Below the pieces are notes generated by a model. That model saw only the letters and a list, made by a program, of their open reading frames with translations, made no database searches and was not told where the DNA came from. This document shows positions 20,377 through 29,071 of a DNA stretch of 64,000 bases, piece after piece. The translations under genes were made by a program, and so were the position numbers. How positions within the stretch are numbered: position 1 is the stretch's first letter; each line of letters starts with the position of its first letter. The stretch lies in contig OZ020268.1 in NCBI GenBank assembly GCA_963971225.1, forward strand, positions 52,378,404 through 52,442,403, written 5' to 3'. The stretch comes from Melieria omissa. Taxonomy: Eukaryota; Arthropoda; Insecta; Diptera; Ulidiidae.

Positions 20377-20661
20377 AAATTTTATGAAACAATCTTTACG
20401 AATGGCTTTATATTCTCAACGAATAGGCCAAATAATTCTCGTCATCGAGTAACTTAAACCTTTAAAAAAAAGATTGCGAGTAAAACTAACAATAAACTTA
20501 ACCTATTTGAATTTAATGTTAAATTTAACTCACATATAGCGAAATAATTAGTAGTCTGTAGTAAACTAAGAACCAAAATAGCAATAATAATAAATTAAAT
20601 GGTAAATTAGCTTACGGACTACATCTTCACGGGAACGCCTGTAGTGTGCTGGTTCTGGCAC
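20377..20661. other. Junction between element D and the O-fut2 3' end
   Basis: AT-rich noncoding sequence. It may hold the remains of the 3' LTR of element D (plus strand, AATAAA near 20491) and the 3' UTR of O-fut2 (minus strand, ATTAAA signal at 20517-20512). I cannot place the boundary. Confidence 0.4.
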
Positions 20662-22056
20662 TCAGTAGACTATCGGCCAAACCGAATTGCTCTGACAGTT
20701 GTGCCGCGTCTCGTTCTTGCAGAATGTATTGAAGGTTCTGTCCTTGCGAAACCCCAGTATTTCACGCTCTTCGCAGATACGATAAGAGAACGTACTCTCA
20801 TACGTGGCGATAAAGTAGCGCGCATGTGCGCAAATCAACTGATCCACAATCGCATGTCCGCCATCCTTGATCAGTGTCTTTTGTTCGAGTGACTCGGGCG
20901 TAAAGTGGCGCATGTGTACACGCTGCAGATAGCCCTTTAGGTTGGCCAATTCCAACTGCGAAGCATCCGTGGCCACAAACACTGTCGTCAGATTGAGCTG
21001 CTTCAGCTTTTGCTTGATTTGTACAGCTGCCGACTTCAGTGTTGGTGTCGTCTCCGCCCTACCGTGCAAGAAATCTCCGCGTCGCAGATGCACCGCCAAA
21101 TAGGGGCCGCCTAGTGCATCGCGATACGGCCGTTCCGCCTCCCACATTGGGGGCCGCTGTACTCGCTCTATTGACGCATCCGACTGAAGCACAGTGGCAC
21201 GGTAGGCGTCGGCAATGTCTACTAGTGGCGCCGCAAAGCGCATTGAACGACGTGCGCGCCAGAAATCATCATTACCCCAGTGCTCGTGCAGTACTCGTTC
21301 TGCATTGAGAATGGCGTATACTTTTACTTCGTCGAGCGCCAGCTGCTCATGCTTCAGGCTGTAGCGCAACACGTGCTCCAACAGATTGACGCTGCCCTGA
21401 AAGCGAACGCACGTCAAATTGTTGTCCAGCAGCATTGGCTGTTGCAGCAAATAACCGCGCAGGTAATGGTCCTTGCGGCAGTTGCGCTCAAACTCGAACT
21501 TCTCACGAAAGACGCCGCTCTCGAACTGATCTTCGAAATGCAGCAGTTGCAGTACCTGATGCACCGGCACAAAGGGCGCTTCCTGCAGTCCGAATTGTGC
21601 TAACTCTGCCAGAAACTCTGGAAAGTCCAGTATGGGCGCATAGCGACGCATACTCTCCACATCGAAGAACTCACGCCAGGGCAGACTGTGTTGGGACAGG
21701 TGACTCGAGCGCCAATGGTATAAGCGATTCCATGGCGGCAACACCAGCCGCACATTGCGGAACAGCTCGCGACGCTGCAGTTGGCGCACAAATACCGCTA
21801 ATCGTATGTAAATGTCGCGACGTAAGTTAAAACCCTCCGGTGGATTTACGTCGTACAGCAAATAAATGGCGTTGCGAAGCTGGGCAACATTTAGCGGACA
21901 GTAGGGCGGCGTCGGCCTGGTATCGATATGGAAAATGTACTGCTGCAAATTGCTGGAGGCAGTGGTACGCCAGGGCTGCTGGCTGGCTGATGAACGAACG
22001 TGAACTGCTTCAGCTGCAGTTAGCAAACACAGCAACGCCAGTACGCGAATCGACAT
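20662..22056 (-). CDS. O-fut2: GDP-fucose protein O-fucosyltransferase 2
   Basis: This single-exon gene encodes a protein of 464 residues. POFUT2 enzymes transfer fucose from GDP-fucose to Ser/Thr of folded thrombospondin type 1 repeats in the endoplasmic reticulum. The only usable start is the ATG at 22056; the open frame upstream lacks an ATG. An N-terminal hydrophobic signal peptide (residues about 1-17) precedes the LYDVNPPEGFNLRRD block, whose Glu (residue 74) corresponds to the catalytic base of human POFUT2. The GDP-fucose-binding HLRRGD motif is at residues 323-328, FVATDAS near 366, and a C-terminal region with TYESTFSYRI near 420. Length is typical of the family. The sequence is intact although retrotransposon remains end about 290 bases downstream of its stop. 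Confidence 0.96.
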   Translation of the reverse strand: MSIRVLALLCLLTAAEAVHVRSSASQQPWRTTASSNLQQYIFHIDTRPTPPYCPLNVAQLRNAIYLLYDVNPPEGFNLRRDIYIRLAVFVRQLQRRELFRNVRLVLPPWNRLYHWRSSHLSQHSLPWREFFDVESMRRYAPILDFPEFLAELAQFGLQEAPFVPVHQVLQLLHFEDQFESGVFREKFEFERNCRKDHYLRGYLLQQPMLLDNNLTCVRFQGSVNLLEHVLRYSLKHEQLALDEVKVYAILNAERVLHEHWGNDDFWRARRSMRFAAPLVDIADAYRATVLQSDASIERVQRPPMWEAERPYRDALGGPYLAVHLRRGDFLHGRAETTPTLKSAAVQIKQKLKQLNLTTVFVATDASQLELANLKGYLQRVHMRHFTPESLEQKTLIKDGGHAIVDQLICAHARYFIATYESTFSYRICEEREILGFRKDRTFNTFCKNETRHNCQSNSVWPIVY

Positions 22057-22366
22057 TTCGATTGGGTTGAGTGTGTAAAGAAGCAAAGTTTGCGACTTTT
22101 ATGTACTTTCACAAGAACCAACATGTGGCTCGATTAAATCGCTGGATCGAACTTTGGTACCCAGCCTAAATACCAAAGCAAAGTAAATTCTTTAAGGATT
22201 TACTTTGAATTTACTAACTAACCTCTTCAAAGTAAATCCTAAGTAGCGCCACTTTTTTTTTGAGCTGTCAGTGGTACACAGTATTGCCACTTGAAAATTT
22301 TTTTCCGACCAAATCCGACTTCAACCGACCAAATTAAAAATTTTCGTTGTCTTTAAAATCATTTTT
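22057..22366. promoter_or_regulatory. O-fut2 upstream region
   Basis: About 310 bases between the O-fut2 start codon and the foldback element. It contains an AAGTAGCGCCAC motif (about 22231-22243) and imperfect inverted AAAGTAAAT/ATTTACTTT repeats (22180-22225). The O-fut2 promoter must lie here or just beyond; I cannot identify a core promoter motif with certainty. Confidence 0.35.
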
Positions 22367-23693
22367 GGAACAAGTGCAGAATAGCGTACCCTCGTGAAAA
22401 AAAAACAAAAAATTTTGCTGTATAGAGCTTGGTTTTGTGAATGTAACAAACTAAAAATTTTGCCTGGGAAACGCCTACCAAAGGCGTGGCACGGGGTCAA
22501 AGTTCAAAACTTTCATCAAAATAACTCATTCAATTTTCAATCGATTTATATGATATGGGTACGAAAGGTCTTTTTCATACCTTTATTTTGGTGTACCACA
22601 TTATATACTTTATATGTACGAGTAAAAAATTATAAGCAAAAAATTATTTTTTTTTTATAAAATTTACAAAACCCGATTTTTTTCTCGAAAAACCTCGTTA
22701 TTAAGATACAAAAAAATTTACACTATATTATAGCCTGTGGAATTCTCTTTTCAATAACATATAAAAACATACAGCTTTGTGCGAGTTTCAATGCGTGTTT
22801 TAATTAAATATCGCGCCTAAGCAAAGAATTTCTGCATTCAAGTATCTTTTGTGTGGCCGGCCTTCGGCCGGGCGCTTGAAAAATAACCCTCATGGGAGTC
22901 ATCACCACATCAGGCAGCAGTCAGGTGTGCACAGTATTTTTTGTTCAAATCCATAGTTCCAAGCAATAGTTTTTTTGGCAATAAGTTTTCCCCAGGTGGC
23001 CGGCCTTCGGCCGGGCGCTAAAAAAATAACCCTCATGGGAGTCACCACCACATCAGGCAACAGTCAGGTGTGCACAATAAGGAAATATAAAAACTTTGAA
23101 ACTCGGTATCTCGAAAACGGAGCGAGATATCGAAAATTTTTATTCCTCATTTTCGATTTATTTTCGGTCAATCTATCTAAAAACATCATCAAATGGCGGC
23201 GCCACGGAAACCGTAGAATCCCCTTGCAGGCAGATTCTTTTAACTCAATATAAATTTAAATATAAAAACAAACACAAAAAAAGTTCAAATGTTCTATATT
23301 TCATTGTAAAGGGAATTCCCTAGAGAATATATGGTAACAAATTTTTTATATCTTTATTTTGATTTTTTTCGAGAAAAAAATCTGGTTTTGTAAATTTTAT
23401 AAAAAAAAAATAATGTTTTGCTTATAATTTTTTACTCGTTCATATAAAGTATATAATGTGGTACACCATAAAGGTATGAAAAAGACCTTTCGTTTGATAC
23501 CCATGTCATATAAATCGATTGAAAATTGAATGAGTTATTTTGATAAAAATTTTGAACTTTGACCCCGTGCCACGCTTATTGTAGGCGTTTCCCAGGTAAA
23601 ATTTTTGGTTTGTTAGACTCAGGAGCGAAACTTCTTTGTATAAGCATACTTATTAATTTTGTTTACGAGGGTACGCTATTCTGCACTTAAGCC
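22367..23693. mobile_element. Foldback-type element with 8-base target duplication
   Basis: Perfect 8-base duplications TCATTTTT (22359-22366 and 23694-23701) flank a 1327-base element. Its arms are about 320 bases, inverted and well conserved (22372-about 22695 against about 23345-23688), both starting AAGTGCAGAATAGCG after a few bases. The centre has two direct 81-base copies (22853-22933 and 22996-23076), each headed by a GC-rich hairpin (GGCCGGCCTTCGGCCGG). No coding capacity is seen. The target size suggests hAT or a similar superfamily. Confidence 0.88.
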
Positions 23694-23934
23694 TCATTTT
23701 TAAATTTCAATTTAATTTTTTTAATAAATTTTATGTACTTAGGAGAAGCTATTCACATCACAAAACGGACCGAAATTCGTTTAAGCAGGCCTGTGGGCCA
23801 AAGTAAAACAATCTGACCAATTTTGGTCCGAAAAGACCGCTAGCGGCAACTCTGGTGGTACAGAATGTGGCAGTGTTGCCGCAAATTACAGAATGTGGTA
23901 GTGTTACCCCAATGCCATTTTCTGTTGGCTTATA

Positions 23935-24364
23935 CCCGTGACAGACATGTAGTACAAAAATCCTGCTAGTACAAAAAACCAATGTCTGTCATCGGTTTTT
24001 TCAACTTTTGTTCGAAAGCAACTGGATTTTTGTACTACAATCATAGTACAAAAATCCAGTAGAATACCACGAACAGGAATGGGATTTTTCAGTTTACTAC
24101 AAAGGGAACCGACTGGAATAGAAACGGAACATACAGCAAAGCTTAAACCGCTTTAAGCTCTTAAAGCTCTTCGTTGACAACCTCACTGCAGGAATAGAGA
24201 ATGAACAGAAAATATATTTCCGTTATTTTTAAATTTGTTTTCGCCGCTGTCAAAATGTACTACGTAGTACAAAAACCAAGTGTATGTCAGCATGCTAGTA
24301 TGGGTTTTTTAGAGCTTTGATTGTAGTATTCTTCGTAGTACAAAAATCCTATGTCTGTCAGCAG
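23935..24364. mobile_element. TA-flanked MITE with TGACAGACAT termini
   Basis: Ends read CCCGTGACAGACAT and, inverted, CTGCTGACAGACAT; TA is present on both sides (23933-23934 and 24365-24366). The motif AGTACAAAAATCC is repeated in both orientations inside (near 23952, 24050 and 24336). It is noncoding and about 430 bases long. A Tc1/mariner-type origin is inferred from the TA. Confidence 0.65.
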
Positions 24365-24439
24365 TATTAGGTACCAAATTTTATGCCTATTTTTCTGTTC
24401 TGCTTTGTCAATCAAGTATTAAAGAAATGATAGCAGAAA

Positions 24440-24806
24440 GAAATTATTAGGGTTGCAGTCTCTGTCTGATAGAAGATTATATCTATATATTATGTTCGCT
24501 TATAATACGTCAAATGGCAATATAAATTGTCGAGACATTGTTGCTCTTTTTAATGTTCACACTCCGTGTCACAATCTTAGACAAGCACGTTTGTTCGAGG
24601 AATGCACTCATACAACGAATTACACGCATAATGAGCCCTTCGCGAGATGCATTCGGGTCATAAATTCATATTCCCATGTGATAAATTTTGCTGTAAATAT
24701 TGCTAAATTTAAACTGAGTCTATTAGAAATATTCAATTAATGCCTTAGTCTGTAAGTATATTCATGTACATAGACTAAGTAAGTATAAATAAATAAATGT
24801 TTGAAA
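24440..24806 (+). pseudogene. 3' end of a Jockey/I/R1-type non-LTR retrotransposon
   Basis: An open frame (to 24740) encodes the C-terminal region that follows RT in many arthropod non-LTR elements: LQSLSDRR, then a NGNINC block, the HNLRQARLF segment and TNYTHNEPFARC. It ends in a 3' UTR with TAAATAAATAAATG, resembling a short A-rich tail. Everything upstream is missing, as in a 5'-truncated insertion. I cannot identify clear target duplications. Confidence 0.65.
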
Positions 24807-25574
24807 GATCAAATATCTTAAGATAACTGGGCTTTTAGTGTAAAAATACAATAGCTGTTATCATAATTCACTAAAATAGAGAACATTTGAATACTAATTT
24901 TGATTTTGCCTGGTTATTAATAATTTTATAATGAAAACAATAAACTTTCCGAATCAGTATTAATGTAATGTACAAGTTAAAAAGACTAGAACAAAGTTTC
25001 TTTCAAATTACCTCAAAACTTTTACGTAATAGTAATTTTATGCATCTTTATAAATCATAATGAGTATTAAAAATATGTTTTTATTCATTTTTATTGGCAA
25101 CACAAATGCACGTCACGATGATTCAATCAAACAGATTTGTTGTATAGTCTGTAAGATTTAAATATCGGTAGACTGAATGAATGAATAAATAAATAAATAA
25201 ATAAATAAATAAAAACATGATGAATATGTTCAGGAGAACATTTTTGTATTCATTATCTTTGAAGCGACTGCATTGAGTGAAATAATTTAAATGAAATCAT
25301 AACCATTTAAATACATTTCTATATACACTATTGATAGCAAACTTTTCAACCCTGTGTTATAATAATTTTACAACTTTCACCACACAATGTGTAATTGTTC
25401 ACCACGGTGCGCAAATAACCTCATTTGTTTATAAAAAAATGTCACGGAAAATCGCGCAAAATCAAGGAAAATTTGCTAACTCGGCCAAAACGCAGTGATT
25501 GCGGGGGGTTTTTTTTTCTGTGAGCCAGCAGACTGGCTCGCCGAGTCTTGTCATTTATATCATTATGCCATTTA
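24807..25574. other. AT-rich intergenic DNA with a probable retroelement tail
   Basis: No gene is recognised. A second A-rich tail, (AATA)n at about 25180-25212, is preceded by a GTCTGTAAGATTTAAAT-like segment and is probably another non-LTR 3' UTR. TTGTTCACCACGGT at 25395-25408 recurs at 25941-25954. Confidence 0.4.
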
Positions 25575-25650
25575 TACCAATTCCATGATGAAATAACCTA
25601 TTATTTATTTTAAATTATTGTTTAAATTATTTCATCATGTACCAATTCCA
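25575..25650. repeat. Mini-palindrome bounded by an 11-base direct repeat
   Basis: TACCAATTCCA occurs at 25575-25585 and 25640-25650. The 54 bases between them start TGATGAAATAA and end TTATTTCATCA, so they can fold back on themselves. It looks like the two ends of a transposon with almost no interior, but no parent element is visible here. Confidence 0.6.
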
Positions 25651-26361
25651 GTGCTTGGCAGAATTTTAAATTAAATATCAGCCAACAATTATTTGTGGTG
25701 AATATATATGCCCAGGCGGAGTTGTTTTTGAATAGCCAACAAAATAATTAAAAAATTGTTCATAAATCTTGCGGAGTTAATTAATGAGAATTTCGTTTAA
25801 CTTTCTTTTCCCTTGTGATAGCAATATAAAATATCAGCGCTTCTTATGTAAAGTCGTGTTAAATTACATTTGAGGAACTCATGTAAACCGCAGTTTTTTC
25901 GGTAATTTTCATGTGCACGCAGTACTGCCACATTCTGTACTTGTTCACCACGGTTTTAATTTTACACGTGAACAAGGCATATTAATACACCTTGCACGTG
26001 AACAACAACAATTTGACAGTTCTTTTCATGCAGAATCGACATCTGGTTGTTAAAGAGTGGCGCTACTTATTGTGAAACCTAAATTGGAGCGTTAGCGGCA
26101 AGCAACTGTCAAAATTGCTTCATGCCCGTACAAATTGTATGGGGCAAACCGCAATTGAAACGCTCTGACGCTGAGCTATTCGAATTTTCAATTTCGACAA
26201 GGCGTTAGCAGTTGAAGTTGGCTGCGACAAACAAAAACGCCTGTGATTTACATTTGATTTGATTTAAATTGTGAGGAATTTACTCAAATAAGAGCTAAGT
26301 TTTGAAAAATAATTACAATTTGTTGTTTTTTGGCAACTAAACAGAAATTTTTTGGACATTT
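25651..26361. other. Intergenic DNA without recognised features
   Basis: Several CAGTACTGCCACATTCTG-like stretches (near 25920) and GTGGCGCTACTT (near 26057) resemble motifs near 22230 and 23870. I see no coding sequence. Confidence 0.3.
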
Positions 26362-27079
26362 GTCTAACTAACTCACGCAATTAAACTCAACCGAGCGAAA
26401 AGTGGTGTGTGACGCATTCCGCATTTTAGGAACGATTCCGCATGGGACGAGCGATTCCGCAAATTGCTGCGAAAAAGAGAAAAATATAACGGTAAAGTAG
26501 TACTCGACCAAGTAAACAAAATGTGATTCTAGTGACTCTCTTGCCACTCTACTCGGTCACTGACTCAATCAACAACTCGCCTTACTGTTTGGACGAAACG
26601 AGTACTCTTTCGAGTTGCTGTCTCGTCAATCTACTCGTTACGTGTAATCCATGAACAATTATAAAGGTAGTGTATTCCCGATAGGCGCTCTCGCAAAAGC
26701 TGTCAACTCGATGCCTTATTGAATTTGAAATGAAAAATAATGTTGCTTTTTTTCGTTTGGTTACTTGCACGTGTTTTGATAGGCACACGAAAATTAGATC
26801 TTTCGAAAAATGCCGAAAACAAGGTCCACGCTGTGCCATAAATCGTGGGCAAATAGTAATATAAGTATGGTCTTTTTTTTAATCACAATATGTCCATCTA
26901 AAGGACCATAACTTATCTTGTCTTATCACTTACAGGGCATTTTAAAGTACGTATTTTTCTCCTATTTGTGAAAATTTCCACATCATTGTAAGCAACACTC
27001 TGTATAAGGCATTATCATTCTGCCTTTCTCCCGGAATACACTACCTTTCTAATAGTATCATGAGTGTAATCAAGCCTTT
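26362..27079 (-). mobile_element. Partial copy of the AAGGCTTGATTACACG MITE, with a nested insertion
   Basis: Bases 26370-26649 and 27064-27079 are the reverse complement of the left half of the MITE at 38311-38750, including the terminal AAGCCTT. The other half is missing. An element at 26650-27063 interrupts it. Confidence 0.78.
26650..27063. mobile_element. hAT-like MITE with 8-base target duplication
   Basis: GTGTAATC at 26642-26649 and 27064-27071 flanks a 414-base insert. The ends are related inverted repeats, sharing AAAGGTAGTGTATTCC about 14-16 bases in from each end (left copy near 26662, right copy inverted near 27033-27048). It is noncoding. The 8-base duplication points to hAT. 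Confidence 0.75.
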
Positions 27080-27352
27080 AGGATTTACTCTCACCTCTTT
27101 CTGGTTATTTTACTGATTAAAAATAGCGGTGCAGCAATAGCAAAACTAGTGATGCCAGATGCGAATAAAGTCAACGAAGGTCTCTTATGTGGCCTTTAGA
27201 CGGGCCCACAAGTTGGCAATCATGTGCGGCGCGACGAGAAGAATAACTGTGAAACGCAAGAAATTCGTGTCGTCGGACATATTTGAAGGTTTTCAAAATT
27301 TTTTGATTTCTCTGTCGGCGTGACGCACATGTGCGACCGTGTAAACGGCTGT

Positions 27353-27400
27353 GTAACACCACTAAGCAAATAATAATTATTATTTGCTTAGTGGTAACAC
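27353..27400. repeat. Perfect 34-base palindrome bounded by GTAACAC repeats
   Basis: Bases 27360-27393 form a perfect palindrome (half-site CACTAAGCAAATAATAA). GTAACAC stands on both sides (27353-27359 and 27394-27400). It could be the residue of a transposon reduced to its ends. Confidence 0.75.
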
Positions 27401-27435
27401 ACATAGTGCATTTTGTCATTCGATCGGTAGACAGC

Positions 27436-28334
27436 ATGATACAAAAATAGAAGGTAGAGCCGTTGCTTCTTCTCAGCCGCCATGTTGCACATCTGACACT
27501 AAACCTGTTTTTGACGTTCTTCTTTGAAAATGTGCTACCGTACTGTTGTTAGAAAATCCCTTGAACATTTTCTTACGTCAACAAAATTGAAATGTATTTT
27601 GTTTAGGTTTTTGAGTTTAGATTCTCAAAATGTGAATATGTATTAGTTCCGTATGTATATTTTCCGCAATGAACTCATCATACTTATAGTTTTATTATTT
27701 GATGTTTTAGGCTTGAATCAACCGTTGACGAATGAATAAAAATTTTTCAATTACGATCAATCTCACTGAAATACAAAACATACTTCAATTCGATATTTCA
27801 AAGTACTAGAAAACAAAGTGTTTTTTTAATTTGCTGCCGTGCCAAATAATCGGTGAGTTGCCAATTTGTTGGCACTGACAATAGTTGCCTATTTCTCACA
27901 TTTTGCTTGGTGGGTTGTTCCTGTTTTTAAGCTTCGTTTTTTTCAAACTTCAAATGTAAACAATGCAACGTTTCTTTTTAGGCCGAACATTTTTTAGGAC
28001 ACGGTTTTTAAACAGCAATTTGAAAACACACAAAAAATGATTAGTAAGAAATAAAAAAAAAACAATTATATAATAACTTACCTTTGTATTATTTATTGCG
28101 TTGGTGCTTGTCTAACAGTTAATAATTTTACGCAACAAAATGTACTAGTCACATTAAATTTTCGTGTTTATTTTAAAAAAGATCTAAAAATCCTTAGAAC
28201 CTTAAATAGCCTTAATTTAGTATTACAACGAAGTGGCATCACGACCCAAGCTATTGACAAATACGAGAAACGTCAATAAACACGTTTAGTGTCAAAACAA
28301 ATTACAGCGGTTCTACCTTCTATATTTGTATCAT
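27436..28334. mobile_element. MULE-like or related MITE with 10-base target duplication
   Basis: GGTAGACAGC at 27426-27435 and 28335-28344 flanks 899 bases. The ends are ATGATACAAAAATAGAAGG and, inverted, ATGATACAAATATAGAAGG, with further subterminal inverted similarity (ACACTAAACCTG against CACGTTTAGTGT). There is no coding sequence. Target lengths of 9-10 are typical of Mutator-like elements, but the superfamily call is an inference. Confidence 0.8.
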
Positions 28335-28355
28335 GGTAGACAGCAAGCAGTAAGG

Positions 28356-28540
28356 ATGGCGTCGCAAAGAAATTCAATGTTATGGAAGGAGTTCATTCAA
28401 GTGTATAGAGAACATCCTGAACTGTGGAAAGTAAAAAGCGAAGAATATAAAAATTAAGTGAAAAGAAACGCAGCAAATGAGGTGCTGTTGTGCAAATTTA
28501 AAGAAATAGATGCGAATTCGCGTGCCATGTTGCTTCGTTG
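28356..28540 (+). pseudogene. MADF-domain protein remnant
   Basis: The frame starts with ATG at 28356 and reads a MADF/SANT-like motif (LWKEFIQVYREHPELWKV) typical of accessory proteins of Harbinger elements and of Adf1-like factors. A stop at about 28455 interrupts it; similarity continues for about 25 residues and then stops again. It was probably the DNA-binding partner of the transposase in the surrounding element. Confidence 0.7.
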
Positions 28541-28650
28541 ACAGCAGCGAGACAACAGAAGTGTGCGCACATGTTTGACCGTGTAAACGCTAATCGCTAA
28601 TTTTCCCCATCGCACAAGATTGCGAACATGTGCGACCGTCTAAAAGCATA

Positions 28651-29071
28651 AAGCGGCTTTGAGAGTTTGTTTGAAGTTTGAAAACGCAACAAAAGCTTCA
28701 ATTTTAAATCATCTGGCATCACTGACAACTACAATTGACTCCCAGTAGCCAACAGTACTGCCAGATTGTTTGGTTTACTGGCATTGCTAGTGCTTTCCGT
28801 TTGATATTAATTGATAAACTATTTAACTATCCTTATAATTAATGTTTAATACATCAAATTTATAAAAGCGATTGCTGGAACACGTTCCTATACTTTCACA
28901 TTACGTTAAAAAATAAACTTTTAATTTATGTGAAGGAACAAATAAATCAAACGATTCTTGCCTGGCAACACTCATTCATTACAACCAAAACAAAAGACAG
29001 CAGTTCACCGGCTCTTATTCCTCGTGCTCCAATGTGAAGTTTTCCTAATTATTAATTACAATAACTAAAAA
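28651..29071. promoter_or_regulatory. Upstream region of the LRPPRC2-like gene
   Basis: About 420 bases between the decayed transposon and the start codon. It contains CAGTACTGCCAGATTG-like and CCTGGCAACACTCA-like stretches. The promoter and 5' UTR must lie here. I cannot define the start of transcription. Confidence 0.35.

Larger units (their letters stand above)
27190..28650 (+). mobile_element. Decayed transposon carrying a MADF-domain gene
   Basis: Imperfect inverted ends (CTTTAGACGG...AATCATGTGCG at 27194-27228, inverse at about 28612-28645) bracket the region. Inside are repeated GCACATGTGCGACCGTGTAAAC motifs, a palindrome (27360-27393), a separate insertion (27436-28334) and a MADF pseudogene (28356-about 28540). 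MADF proteins commonly accompany PIF/Harbinger transposases, so that superfamily is likely. No transposase gene remains. Confidence 0.6.

Noticed and set aside
21039..21830. Plus-strand open frames opposite O-fut2
   Set aside because: Shadows of a gene with a clear conserved product.
22057..22086. An N-terminal extension of O-fut2
   Set aside because: The extension has no ATG; the first ATG at 22056 starts a good signal peptide.
25395..25954. A 532-base insertion between 14-base direct repeats TTGTTCACCACGGT
   Set aside because: No inverted ends, tail or coding sequence is visible in the interval, so a transposon cannot be supported; it may be a chance or promoter-type repeat.
22231..26068. 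AAGTAGCGCCAC and its inverse 3.8 kb apart as ends of a composite element
   Set aside because: Only 12 bases match and no further terminal similarity exists.
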